From assembly GCA_002483445.1 (NCBI GenBank), contig DLHY01000066.1, positions 24,059 to 88,058 on the forward strand: DNA of 64,000 nt, in the 5' to 3' direction. Positions 46,182-55,017 of this stretch are shown one piece after another. Numbering within the stretch: position 1 is the first letter of the stretch; each line of letters starts with the position of its first letter. A program made the translations under genes and the position numbers. A model generated the notes under the pieces. It saw only the letters and a list, made by a program, of their open reading frames with translations. It had not been told where the DNA came from and made no database searches. The DNA comes from Blastocatellia bacterium UBA7656. GTDB taxonomy: Bacteria; Acidobacteriota; Blastocatellia; UBA7656.

Positions 46182-46308
46182 ACACCCCAGAGCGAATCGC
46201 TCCTCGACGCGCGCCCAGTGGACGTGTGGCGTCGTGGAATGGTCGCGTACCGCCAGATCGCTTTCGATCTGAAGAAAACGTGTTCATACATTCGGAGGAA
46301 AATTCCTG

Positions 46309-48516
46309 ATGCGCAAACATACAATCGGCCTTCTCATTCTGGCGATGCTTTCGAGCGCGTCGCCTAGTGCTGCTCAATCTAACGCCTCACTGCGCGGCAA
46401 GGTGACGCTTGCCGTCGAAGGCACTCCCATGCACAACGTCATAGTCTCGATAGTTCAGTTGAAGCGTTCCGTTGAAACTGATGACGATGGGGTTTATCAG
46501 TTTACAGACCTGCCTCCGGGCAACTACACCGTTTTGGCTCACATTGAAGGATTCCCCGATGCGATAAAATCAGTGCAGGTCAGCGGCGCGACTACGCTCG
46601 ACATCGAGATGAAACTTTCAGGGCCGCGAGAACAAATAACAGTCACCGCAAGCGGCAGCGAGCAGCTTACATCCCAGGCATTTCAATCGGTGACGACTCT
46701 CGATTCCACCAGCCTCGTCGAAAAAGCTTCTTCTTCCATCGGCGAAGTGCTTGACCGCGAGCCGGGAGTGGCCAAGCGCAGTTTCGGCCCCGGCTCTGCG
46801 CGCCCCGTCATTCGCGGATTCGACGGAGACCGCGTGCTGGTGCTTCAGGACGGCATACGCACAGGCTCGCTCGGCTCGCAATCAGGCGATCACGGCGAGC
46901 CTATAGATGTCCTGTCTCTCGAAAGGCTCGAAGTTCTCAAAGGCCCGGCCACTCTTCTCTATGGCAGCAACGCCATAGGCGGAGTCGTCAATGCCATCAC
47001 CGGACACGACTATGCGCACACGGGAGTGCGCGGCTACTTCACCGGTCTGGGAGGAACAGCCAACAGTCAGGGCGGATTGAGCGGCGGCATCGAGTACGGA
47101 ATAGGCAAATGGATGATATGGGGAAACGCCAGCGGCCAGCGAACGGGCGATTACAACACGCCTGTGGGAGAAGTGCCTAACTCGAAAACCCGCGCCGCAT
47201 CAGGAGTCGCAGGCTTTGGCCGCTACGGCGACAAATCTTTCTTCTCGCTCAACTATGGATATGATAACCGACGATACGGAGTCCCTTTTGCCGCATCATT
47301 CGAGGGCGAAGCAGAACCGGTCGCGGCAGCCGAAGAGGAAGCGATAGACCTCAAGATGCGCCGCCACGACATAAAATTCACGGGTGGCCTTCGCGATACA
47401 GGCAGATTCATCGACTCGTTCAAACTCACGCTCACCTACAGCGATTACGAACACAAGGAACTGGAAGGCGAGACAGTCGGGACGACATTCCGAAACAAGG
47501 TCTTCAACTATCGCGGTCAGTTCGAGCAACAAAAAAAGGGCAGGTGGTCGGGCAGTTTCGGATTCGAAGGATTGGTTCGAGACTATAACACGGTCGGGGC
47601 CGAGGCTCTCGCTCCGCCCGTAGATCAAAAAACCTTCTCCGCTTTCGCTCTCCAGGAAATCGATTACGAAAGGGTGAAGTTCCAGTTCGGCGCAAGGGTC
47701 GAGCGCAACAGTTACAACCCGGATGGATTGCGCGACCGCGCGTTCACAGGGTTTTCCGGCGCGGCTGGCGTAAGAGTCGGTCTCTGGAAAGAAGGCGCAG
47801 TGGTGGCCAACTACACACACTCGTATCGCGCGCCCGCGCTCGAAGAGCTTTACAATTTCGGGCCTCACGTCGGCAATCTCACCTTTGAAATCGGAAATCC
47901 CAATCTCAAACGCGAGGCCAGCAACGGTATTGATCTTTCGCTCAGGCATACGGCCAGTCGCGTGAGAGCGGAAGCGAATTTCTATTACTACCGCATCAGC
48001 GATTTCGTCTTCCTCGCTCCGACCGGGGAGATTGAGGACAACCTCATCGTCGCCGATTACCTGCAAGACGACAGTCGCTTTGTGGGAACCGAGCTTAACT
48101 TCGATGTGAATCTGCATCGATACATCTGGCTCAACACGAGTCTGGATTATGTCGATGCAGAGCTTTCCAGAGGGCTTGGGTCGCTTGCAGCGGGGACGCC
48201 TCTTCCGAGGATTTCGCCCTTGCGCGGCGCGGTCGGGCTGGAGTTCAGTTACAAGGGCTTGAGCGTCAGGCCCGAAGCGGTGATGGTCAGAGATCAGGAT
48301 CAGACATTCCCGACCGAGACGCGCACGGCAGGCTATGCTCTCTTCAATGTGTCGGCTTCCTACAGCATCCCGCGCCAGCACTTCGCGCACATCATTTCGG
48401 TCAACGCCTTCAACCTCGGCGACCGGCTCTATCGCAATCACCTGTCGTTCATCAAGGAGCTTGCTCCTGAGATTGGTCGAGGAGTGAGGGTGAGCTACAC
48501 GATGAGGTTCTTCTAA
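46309..48516 (+). CDS. ZnuD-like TonB-dependent outer-membrane receptor
   Basis: A 735-residue protein. It has a signal peptide (1-22), a carboxypeptidase-regulatory-like domain (about 24-100), a plug (about 110-230) with RPVIRGFDGDRVLVLQDGIR and LEVLKGPATLLYGSNAIGG, and a 22-strand-like barrel ending in an aromatic residue (RFF). The plug sequence SGDHGEPIDV is typical of the zinc-type (ZnuD) branch. No TonB box is certain. The transport substrate is inferred to be zinc or another divalent metal. Confidence 0.85.
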   Translation: MRKHTIGLLILAMLSSASPSAAQSNASLRGKVTLAVEGTPMHNVIVSIVQLKRSVETDDDGVYQFTDLPPGNYTVLAHIEGFPDAIKSVQVSGATTLDIEMKLSGPREQITVTASGSEQLTSQAFQSVTTLDSTSLVEKASSSIGEVLDREPGVAKRSFGPGSARPVIRGFDGDRVLVLQDGIRTGSLGSQSGDHGEPIDVLSLERLEVLKGPATLLYGSNAIGGVVNAITGHDYAHTGVRGYFTGLGGTANSQGGLSGGIEYGIGKWMIWGNASGQRTGDYNTPVGEVPNSKTRAASGVAGFGRYGDKSFFSLNYGYDNRRYGVPFAASFEGEAEPVAAAEEEAIDLKMRRHDIKFTGGLRDTGRFIDSFKLTLTYSDYEHKELEGETVGTTFRNKVFNYRGQFEQQKKGRWSGSFGFEGLVRDYNTVGAEALAPPVDQKTFSAFALQEIDYERVKFQFGARVERNSYNPDGLRDRAFTGFSGAAGVRVGLWKEGAVVANYTHSYRAPALEELYNFGPHVGNLTFEIGNPNLKREASNGIDLSLRHTASRVRAEANFYYYRISDFVFLAPTGEIEDNLIVADYLQDDSRFVGTELNFDVNLHRYIWLNTSLDYVDAELSRGLGSLAAGTPLPRISPLRGAVGLEFSYKGLSVRPEAVMVRDQDQTFPTETRTAGYALFNVSASYSIPRQHFAHIISVNAFNLGDRLYRNHLSFIKELAPEIGRGVRVSYTMRFF

Positions 48517-48525
48517 TCTTCAGAC

Positions 48526-48561
48526 TGCGCCTCCGCATTTTTTTCGAGATGCGGAGGCGCA
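48526..48561 (+). terminator. Long hairpin after the TonB receptor gene
   Basis: A perfect 13-bp stem (TGCGCCTCCGCAT / ATGCGGAGGCGCA) begins about 10 bases after the stop. The loop holds six T's, and no T-run follows the stem. Confidence 0.65.
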
Positions 48562-48863
48562 GGATCAATAGTTAAGGGCAGCTTTGGCAGAGTCGGCGAT
48601 TGACCGGGTGCGCAAGATCGGTATTCGCTCTGACCGCATTGCTGCTCGCAGAGTCAGCTTTCTTCAGGCGCTAACTTCAGCCTGTACCATGTCGCCCGCG
48701 TCTGACCATGTTTGGAAATATGCTGAGACTCGGTCAATTCTCGCAATCGCAATGAGCAGCTACTCGACATGTTTCCGGCGATATTCGGATGCATGAGCAG
48801 GATGCTGATTAAGCCTCTGCGCCGCGAACGATGCGCTCACGAAGCTGACACTTCGAGAGTCGT
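48562..48863. other. Intergenic stretch carrying the first copy of a direct repeat
   Basis: About 300 bases without a supportable gene. It includes the 82-bp repeat at 48684-48765, repeated after the XisI gene. Confidence 0.5.
48684..48765. repeat. 82-bp direct repeat, copy 1
   Basis: Begins GTACCATGTCGCCCG, and its core TTTGGAAATATGCTG and TCAATTCTCGCAATCGCAAT matches copy 2 at 49300-49381 at about 74 of 82 positions. The two copies lie in the same orientation and enclose the xisI gene. Confidence 0.85.
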
Positions 48864-49199
48864 TCAGGCAACAGAGTATTCGGTAAACGGTCTGACATCC
48901 GGCGGCTGAAATCCAAGCACGATGTCGCTTTTCGGAATCCCGGCGGCTTCCAGATCAGTAGCTATGCCGTACTCGATCCCGTCTTCCTGAATCCAGACCT
49001 TGCCGTCGATGATTTCCAGATGAACGACGATGCAGTCGATATGTCTGGCTCCTTCCCACCCCTCTCTGACGATCAAATAATTGTCGGAGTTGCGGTCGAA
49101 CACCGTGCGATCCTTGAGGTGCGCCGGGTGATGCGGAATTGACACGATTCGGGTCAAAGCTCGTTCGATAATTTCGCGGTATCGGTTCAGGGTATCCAT
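48864..49199 (-). CDS. xisI: XisI-family protein
   Basis: A 111-residue protein. MDTLNRYREII, TVFDRNSDNYLIV, GWEGARHIDC, DGKVWIQEDGIEYGIA and DIVLGFQPPDVRP follow the XisI family in order and length. XisI and XisH were first named for control of the fdxN element excision in Anabaena, but they occur widely as accessory pairs and are suspected toxin-antitoxin-like modules. No xisH gene is next to it. The start at 49199 is preferred; GGAGG lies upstream on this strand. Confidence 0.85.
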   Translation of the reverse strand: MDTLNRYREIIERALTRIVSIPHHPAHLKDRTVFDRNSDNYLIVREGWEGARHIDCIVVHLEIIDGKVWIQEDGIEYGIATDLEAAGIPKSDIVLGFQPPDVRPFTEYSVA

Positions 49200-49299
49200 A
49201 GCACAACCTCCTGAGAAGACGTGATCGTGATAAAAATCTTTCGCTGGCATCGGCCTTATTTTATGAGGGCTGCATGTGTTATTCCAGTGAAAAGAGCGC

Positions 49300-49381
49300 G
49301 TACCACGTCGCCTGCGCCTGACCGTGTTTGGAAATATGCTGCGATACGGTCAATTCTCGCAATCGCAATGAGCAGCCACTC
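49300..49381. repeat. 82-bp direct repeat, copy 2
   Basis: Same orientation as copy 1, about 616 bases away, on the other side of xisI. It differs at about 8 positions. Confidence 0.85.
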
Positions 49382-49388
49382 TGCTTGA

Positions 49389-49419
49389 CGTGTTAAGAAA
49401 ATCGGATTTTCTTAACACG
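49389..49419. other. Perfect 31-bp palindrome
   Basis: Two 15-base arms (CGTGTTAAGAAAATC / GATTTTCTTAACACG) around a single central base. It lies about 75 bases beyond the stop of the Fic gene. It could be a terminator-like hairpin or a protein binding site. Confidence 0.8.
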
Positions 49420-49496
49420 TTGTCGGAGATATGAGTAATTTTTCGAGGTTTCCTAACATATATTCGGCGTCAAGCGTAACTTTTTCAACTTACTGC

Positions 49497-50621
49497 TCAC
49501 GATGATTCAATCAACGGGGTGTCGTTTCCAGTATCGTTTCCGTGATGCGCATGGATGAATAAATCAAACAATGGCTCGTTGAGATAAAAATTGCTCCGCC
49601 CTATCCTGAGTAATTTCAGATAGCCTCTCTCAACCAGTTGCTTCAAATATTGCGATGCGGTTTGACGGGTGACGCCCAATTCTTTTTCGATAAACTCAAT
49701 CTTGGTATACGGATGCCGAAACAGATTGTTGAGCAAATCCTGACTGTACAGTTTGGGCAGTTCGCGTCTCAGCCTCTGTTTGTAATCCGCCATCATTCTT
49801 CTTATTTGCTCAATGAGAAAGATCGTTCGCACGGCGGTTTCTTCAATGCCTGTCAACATAAAAATGATCCAGCTTTCCCATTCGCCCGTGTCCCGGACAG
49901 CTTGCAGGAAACTGTAATAGTCGGCTTTGTTTTGAATGATGAAACGACTCATATACAGCACGGGCAAATCAAGTAAATCTTTGATGACCAGATACAGGAT
50001 ATTGATAATTCGCCCCGTGCGACCGTTGCCATCATAAAAAGGATGAATGCTTTCGAACTGATGGTGAATGATCGCTAATTTAACCAGTGGATCAAGGTCG
50101 CTCAACGAATCATCATTGATAAAAAGATTCAGATTTTGCATCAACCGATTGATGGAATCATACTCTTGCGGCGGCGTATAAACCGTTTCGCCTGTTTGTT
50201 GGTTCTTCAGAGCCGTTCCTGGCAGTCTTCGATAACCGGCACGGTTTTGTTCAAGTTCTTCCTGGATTTCCAGGATGTGATTGTCAGTCAGAATCTTATT
50301 GTGCCGGACGAGTTCAAAGCCCTTGCGGAGAGCGCGGGCATAATTCTGCACCTCTTTCGCGCCTGGGCTTGTAAGATGTTCAATGAACAATTCGGCCTTA
50401 AACAGTTCATCGTGCGAGGTAATAATATTTTCAATCGCCGAACTGTCTTTGGCCTCTTGCAACGTCAGCGTGTTAATCAAAATGCTCTCGTTCGGGATCG
50501 TGCGCGCAACGCCTTTCAATTCTGCCAACCTGCGATGCGCCGCCGCCGCTTGCTTCAGCACGACTTTCGTTTCAACGTCACACGTTAAAGGCAGCAGAGC
50601 GATTTTGTAGTTACTAACCAT
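49497..50621 (-). CDS. Fic-domain protein (probable AMPylator) with C-terminal winged helix
   Basis: A 374-residue protein. The inhibitory motif SSAIEN appears near 59-64 (N-terminal, so class II). The Fic core motif HPFYDGNGRTGR appears near 200-211, with all catalytic residues. Fic enzymes usually transfer AMP from ATP to target proteins. The last 70 residues form a winged-helix DNA-binding domain (VTRQTASQYLKQLVERGYL). The alpha-helical inhibitory arrangement suggests it is held inactive until a signal. Confidence 0.9.
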   Translation of the reverse strand: MVSNYKIALLPLTCDVETKVVLKQAAAAHRRLAELKGVARTIPNESILINTLTLQEAKDSSAIENIITSHDELFKAELFIEHLTSPGAKEVQNYARALRKGFELVRHNKILTDNHILEIQEELEQNRAGYRRLPGTALKNQQTGETVYTPPQEYDSINRLMQNLNLFINDDSLSDLDPLVKLAIIHHQFESIHPFYDGNGRTGRIINILYLVIKDLLDLPVLYMSRFIIQNKADYYSFLQAVRDTGEWESWIIFMLTGIEETAVRTIFLIEQIRRMMADYKQRLRRELPKLYSQDLLNNLFRHPYTKIEFIEKELGVTRQTASQYLKQLVERGYLKLLRIGRSNFYLNEPLFDLFIHAHHGNDTGNDTPLIESS

Positions 50622-50880
50622 TTGACACCATTATTTTCGAGAGTTTCTCAACAATTCAAGCATTCAGCGATTGTTCTTCCATTTTCGTTGTTTCCGCCAT
50701 CGCCAGCGTTTTCCTGTTTGCTCCTTGAAATAGCCGCATCATACCCGATTTTACTCGATTCCGCTTAGGCTCGAACCTGCCGCGCGTTTCCATTCGAGAA
50801 GCCGATTTGAACTCCATCCGATCAGACTATAAACTTGTCGGTCTGATTCCACACGAAAACCGACTCGAGGAGAAAACGAT

Positions 50881-51681
50881 TTGAATTCAGATATTGATGA
50901 AGCGGCTCTCGCCACAGTAGTTGAGCGAATAAGGACGGGGCTTGAGATAGCTACCGAAATAGGGCGCTCTTTTTTGGGAAGAAACCTGAGCGTCGATTAC
51001 AAGGTCGGTGACGATCCTGTGACGGAAGCTGATCGCTCGATCAATGACACGCTTCGCGAAATCCTCCCGCGCGACGATGAAGGATGGCTCTCGGAAGAAA
51101 CCGCTGATGATCTGATCAGGCTGGAAAAAAATTCTCTCTGGGTCGTCGATCCCATAGACGGCACCCGCGAATTCGTCTCAGGCATTCCTGAATGGGCGAT
51201 CTCGATAGGCTATGTGAAAGACGGGCGAGCGGTCGCGGGCGGCGTGAGCAATCCCGCGACGGGCGAAGTCATCATCGGATCGATTACGAGCGGAGTGACC
51301 TACAACGGTCGACCCGCGAGAATGAGCGCGGCGCAGAACCTCGAAGGCGCTGTCGTTCTCGCCAGCCGCAGCGAGGTCAAGCGCGGCGAGTGGGAACGAT
51401 TCATCCAATCAGGTTTCATCATCAGGCCCATCGGATCGATTGCTTACAAACTCGCCCTCGTCGCCGCAGGGATAGCTGACGCGACGTGGACTTTAGTCGA
51501 TAAGTACGAATGGGATATAGCCGCAGGCGTCGCCCTGATTCAGTCCGCAGGAGGCGTTGCGCGCGGTGCGCAAAATACCGAACTTCAATTCAACAAACAA
51601 GACCCTTTGCTTAACGGCCTTCTGGCATATCCCGCTTCCCTGAAGGATGAAATAGAAACACTGCTCGGCCTTAAATGCTGA
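50881..51681 (+). CDS. CysQ-like 3'(2'),5'-bisphosphate nucleotidase / inositol monophosphatase family
   Basis: A 266-residue protein starting at a TTG at 50881, with GAGGAG 8-13 bases upstream. Metal-site motifs are WLSEET (about 70-75), WVVDPIDGTREFVSG (about 87-101) and WDIAAGVALIQSAGG (about 210-224). The family removes the 3'-phosphate of PAP or dephosphorylates inositol monophosphate. The DPIDGTREF variant and length favour CysQ-type. Confidence 0.85.
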   Translation: MNSDIDEAALATVVERIRTGLEIATEIGRSFLGRNLSVDYKVGDDPVTEADRSINDTLREILPRDDEGWLSEETADDLIRLEKNSLWVVDPIDGTREFVSGIPEWAISIGYVKDGRAVAGGVSNPATGEVIIGSITSGVTYNGRPARMSAAQNLEGAVVLASRSEVKRGEWERFIQSGFIIRPIGSIAYKLALVAAGIADATWTLVDKYEWDIAAGVALIQSAGGVARGAQNTELQFNKQDPLLNGLLAYPASLKDEIETLLGLKC

Positions 51682-51811
51682 CTGGACGCAGCGAAAACCT
51701 CACGGCTATAATTCACGCCCTTCAGAGTTGGCGACTCTCGCGCAGTCATATCGAGAGTCGAACAGTGGAACTCTTGTCAGTCGTTAAAATCAAATCGGAA
51801 ACATTCGACAC

Positions 51812-52618
51812 ATGAGAAAATTTTTCGCAGCGACGATCATCCTGTGGCTTGCCGTCTCTGCTTTCGCGCAACAATCCGTGAAGCCCATTCAGGACAACAG
51901 CTTTCTGCTCGAAGAAGCCTACAATCAGGAGAAAGGCGTCATTCAGCATATCAACGCCTTTCAGCGACTCAGAGGCGGCAACTGGATTTACACCTTCACA
52001 GAGGAATGGCCTGTGACGAGTCAACGTCATCAACTCAGTATCACGCTTCCGGCTCTCAGTCTCGATTCAAATCAAGGGCTTGGCGACATCGCGCTCAATT
52101 ATCGCTATCAACTGATGGGAAGCGGCGACACTCGTCTGGCCATCTCGCCGCGCGCATCCATTCTCTTCCCGACAGGCGACGAGAAGGAAAACCTCGGCGC
52201 GGGCGGCGTCGGCTTGCAATTCAATCTTCCCGTCAGCGCGGTGATTCACCCCAGGTTAGTGACGCACTGGAACGCGGGAACGACCGTGACGCCTTCGGCT
52301 AAAAATGCCGCGGGAGTTGAGGACAACAAAGCGGATTTCAACCTCGGCCAGAGTTTTATATGGCTGGCGCACCAGAATTTCAACGTGATGTTTGAAACCG
52401 TGTGGAACAGCTTCGAGTCAATCGAAAGCCGGGGCGTGAAGACTCGCACGAGCAGCTTGTTCATCAATCCGGGAGTCCGCTGGGCGCACAATTTCAAGAG
52501 CGGGCTTCAGATAGTTCCCGGCATCGCCTTTCCCACGGGGCTAGGCTCATCGAACGGCGAGCGCGGAGTCTTTCTCTATATCAGCTTCGAGCATCCTTTC
52601 GGCAAGCAGGGCAACTAG
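51812..52618 (+). CDS. Outer-membrane beta-barrel, MetA-type
   Basis: A 268-residue protein with a signal peptide (1-19, cleaved after AFA) and an amphipathic beta pattern throughout. GLGDIALNYRYQL near 85-97 and SPRASILFPTGDEK near 110-123 are typical of the MetA-type (phenol meta-degradation pathway) putative outer-membrane proteins. It ends in a beta-strand with YISFEHPF. Transported molecule unknown. Confidence 0.7.
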   Translation: MRKFFAATIILWLAVSAFAQQSVKPIQDNSFLLEEAYNQEKGVIQHINAFQRLRGGNWIYTFTEEWPVTSQRHQLSITLPALSLDSNQGLGDIALNYRYQLMGSGDTRLAISPRASILFPTGDEKENLGAGGVGLQFNLPVSAVIHPRLVTHWNAGTTVTPSAKNAAGVEDNKADFNLGQSFIWLAHQNFNVMFETVWNSFESIESRGVKTRTSSLFINPGVRWAHNFKSGLQIVPGIAFPTGLGSSNGERGVFLYISFEHPFGKQGN

Positions 52619-52659
52619 AGCTTTGCTCTCTGTCTGACGAAATGGAATAATGCTCGGCT

Positions 52660-53232
52660 ATGAATAAAGACGCGATCATAATAGTTTCAGGTCTTCCCCG
52701 CTCAGGCACTTCGATGATGATGAGTATGCTCGTTGCCGGCGGGATGGAAGCTCTCGTTGATAACATCCGCACTGCCGACGAGGACAATCCCAAAGGCTAC
52801 TTCGAGCTTGAAAAGGTCAAGGAGCTTTCCAAAGATACTTCGTGGGTCGCAGACGCGACGGGCAAAGTCGTCAAAGTCATCTCCGCTCTTCTCAAACAGC
52901 TTCCCGCAGATCACCTCTACAAGGTCGTCTTCATGCGAAGGAATATGCAGGAAATTCTCGCCTCGCAGCGGCAGATGCTCATACGTCGCGGAGAGCCGAC
53001 CGACACCATCCCGGACGAAAAGATGGCCGCGCTTTTCAACAAGCATCTCCGGGACATATTCGCATGGCTCGAACAGCAATCGAATTTCGATGTAATTTAT
53101 ATCGACTACAATGAAACGCTCATCAACCCTCAGCCATCGATTCGCCGCATAAACGAATTTTTCGGCGGCTCGCTTGATGAAGAGAAGATGACCGATGCAA
53201 TCGACCGCGCGCTGCATCGTCAGAAAAGATGA
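52660..53232 (+). CDS. Sulfotransferase-family P-loop protein
   Basis: A 190-residue protein with the 5'-PAPS loop GLPRSGTSMM (about 10-19) and a later VVFMRRNMQEILASQ (about 89-103) that fits the 3'-phosphate-binding motif with Arg and Ser. It is shorter than most sulfotransferases (usually 250-300), so it may act as a minimal form. The substrate is unknown. It follows the barrel gene by 41 bases in the same direction. Confidence 0.75.
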   Translation: MNKDAIIIVSGLPRSGTSMMMSMLVAGGMEALVDNIRTADEDNPKGYFELEKVKELSKDTSWVADATGKVVKVISALLKQLPADHLYKVVFMRRNMQEILASQRQMLIRRGEPTDTIPDEKMAALFNKHLRDIFAWLEQQSNFDVIYIDYNETLINPQPSIRRINEFFGGSLDEEKMTDAIDRALHRQKR

Positions 53233-53243
53233 ATTTCACAGCG

Positions 53244-54614
53244 CTATCTAGTCGCCGGGAACACAAGCTCTGAGGCTTTGATCTCGTGTTGCCACAACTC
53301 TTTTCCCGTAAGATCGAGCGTTCTGAGCTTCAAACGACGATCCTTCTCCGCGCCGGAAAATTCCAGCAGCCCGAAGTTTCTCACCCCATCAGTCACCCAC
53401 GTACCCGGCACCCGCGCCGGGTTGTTGGCCTCGTCTTCGAGGCGGTTCCCGCCCGATGTCAGCGGGCTTGAAGTGAAATCGTAAAGCGGATACAGGCCCG
53501 GCTCCGCGCGGCGTATAAGCTCGGTGTGATGGCGGTCGCCCGAAAGAAAAACCACTCCCGTTATCTTCGCGTCGCGTATGAAATCGAGGAGTCGTTTCTG
53601 CTCGGCAGGAAACTTCCCGAACGCTTCAAATGCCATCACGGGGTTGAGCATCTGATTTCCGCCCGCGATTATCTTGAACGTCGCGCCCGAAGAAGCCAGA
53701 GATTCCAAAAGCCATCTCATCTGCGCTTCGCCGAACATCACCTGACCCGATCCGGCAGGCATACGATTCGGCGAGCGATGATAACGATCATCCAGGAGAA
53801 AAAATTCCACATCGCCCCACTCGAAACGACCGAACACGCCCGGAGTGTCCGAAGTGCCATAAGTATTATTCGCCCAGTAATCCTTGAAAACTCTGAGCGA
53901 GGCGTCTTTCAATCTGAAAGTGCGATCAGAATCGTTCGGGCCGAAATCGTGATCGTCCCAGATGGCATAGTTGTGCGTGGTTGCGAGCAAAGGCTGAAGT
54001 TCGGCAAGCTCGCGGGTCTGCGCGTTGCGATAACGCATTCCTGATTCGGTGAGCCAGTCGGCTTCGCGGTAATAGAGGTTGTCGCCGAGCCAGATCATCG
54101 CGTCAGGTTTTTGCGCGGCTATGGTTTTGAAAATCTCGAACCCTCCGCCATAAGGATCGCCCGGTCGATCAAAGGGCGGATCGTTGATGTAGGCGCACGA
54201 CCCTATTGCGACTTTGAAAGCGGGAGGATCAGCGCGATATCGCCACATGGGTTGAGTCTGAAACGAAGTCTGAAACGGAAGCGCGAGGCGCAGGCCGTCG
54301 AGATAAACTTCATACTCATAGCGCGAGCCGAATTCGAGATTGGTGAGAGTGAATCGCGCTATCAGATCGCTTTCTTCCTTCGTATCGATTGGGTGGCTGA
54401 GTCGCGCGCTTGCGGGTTGTCCCTGTTTCCAGAATCTCACCTGCGCGCGAAGTGGGCGACGAGTCTGGAGCCAGATAACAGACTCCGTCATCTCCGCGTA
54501 TCCGAGCATCGGCCCTGAGCGAAGCCACTTTGAAGCATCAGGCTGCGATTGCCCGACGATGAGCGAGACGGTTGCAAGAAGAAGGCAAAGAGATGCGACG
54601 AGAAATTTTTTCAT
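53244..54614 (-). CDS. PhoD-like alkaline phosphatase/phosphodiesterase
   Basis: A 456-residue exported protein with a signal peptide (1-21). It has an N-terminal Fn3-like beta domain (about 30-120) and then a metallophosphatase: IGSCAYIND (about 137), WLGDNLYYREAD (about 175), AIWDDHDFGPNDSD (about 217) and FLSGDRHHTEL (about 355). It hydrolyses phosphodiester bonds using Fe3+/Ca2+. It is likely periplasmic or Tat-exported, although no twin-arginine is visible. Confidence 0.88.
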   Translation of the reverse strand: MKKFLVASLCLLLATVSLIVGQSQPDASKWLRSGPMLGYAEMTESVIWLQTRRPLRAQVRFWKQGQPASARLSHPIDTKEESDLIARFTLTNLEFGSRYEYEVYLDGLRLALPFQTSFQTQPMWRYRADPPAFKVAIGSCAYINDPPFDRPGDPYGGGFEIFKTIAAQKPDAMIWLGDNLYYREADWLTESGMRYRNAQTRELAELQPLLATTHNYAIWDDHDFGPNDSDRTFRLKDASLRVFKDYWANNTYGTSDTPGVFGRFEWGDVEFFLLDDRYHRSPNRMPAGSGQVMFGEAQMRWLLESLASSGATFKIIAGGNQMLNPVMAFEAFGKFPAEQKRLLDFIRDAKITGVVFLSGDRHHTELIRRAEPGLYPLYDFTSSPLTSGGNRLEDEANNPARVPGTWVTDGVRNFGLLEFSGAEKDRRLKLRTLDLTGKELWQHEIKASELVFPATR

Positions 54615-54700
54615 GACGGCAGAGTCGCTCCTTTCAAATTTGAAGAAGCAACTCTAACGTGACAGGTGACGAGCATCAAGTTTGCTTATGGCTTTGTCAA

Positions 54701-54931
54701 TCAGGCGGGAAATATTTCAATGCTTTCAGCGCCGAGCGTTTGCCACTCCTCCAGTTCGGCCAGTAGCGTTTCGCTCATAGGCTCATCAGTGAGTGGGATG
54801 AGAAGAATGCCGCATCGAGTCTCCACGATGCGGACGCACATATTCTCACTCAGTCCGTAATGTTTCAAAACCTCTTCAGGCAAAGTTATCGCGCCATCGT
54901 TATCAACGAAAACTTTCTTCGATGCTTCCAT
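54701..54931 (-). CDS. AbrB/MazE-like (SpoVT) antitoxin-type protein
   Basis: A 76-residue protein with a swapped-hairpin AbrB domain in its first 45 residues (VFVDNDGAITLPEEVLKHYGL). The C-terminal part ends in an acidic helix (LLAELEEWQTLG). A toxin partner is not adjacent on either side. The start at 54931 is chosen because the upstream codons come from the heptamer repeat and the 3' end of the permease gene. Confidence 0.65.
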   Translation of the reverse strand: MEASKKVFVDNDGAITLPEEVLKHYGLSENMCVRIVETRCGILLIPLTDEPMSETLLAELEEWQTLGAESIEIFPA

Positions 54932-54964
54932 AAATTCATGGTCAGGAGCCAGTCGATAAACATT

Positions 54965-55016
<52 letters not shown>

Positions 55017-55017
55017 C

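Noticed and set aside
47296..48441. 381-codon frame antisense to the TonB receptor
   Set aside because: Same reason: shadow of a gene with clear plug and barrel motifs.
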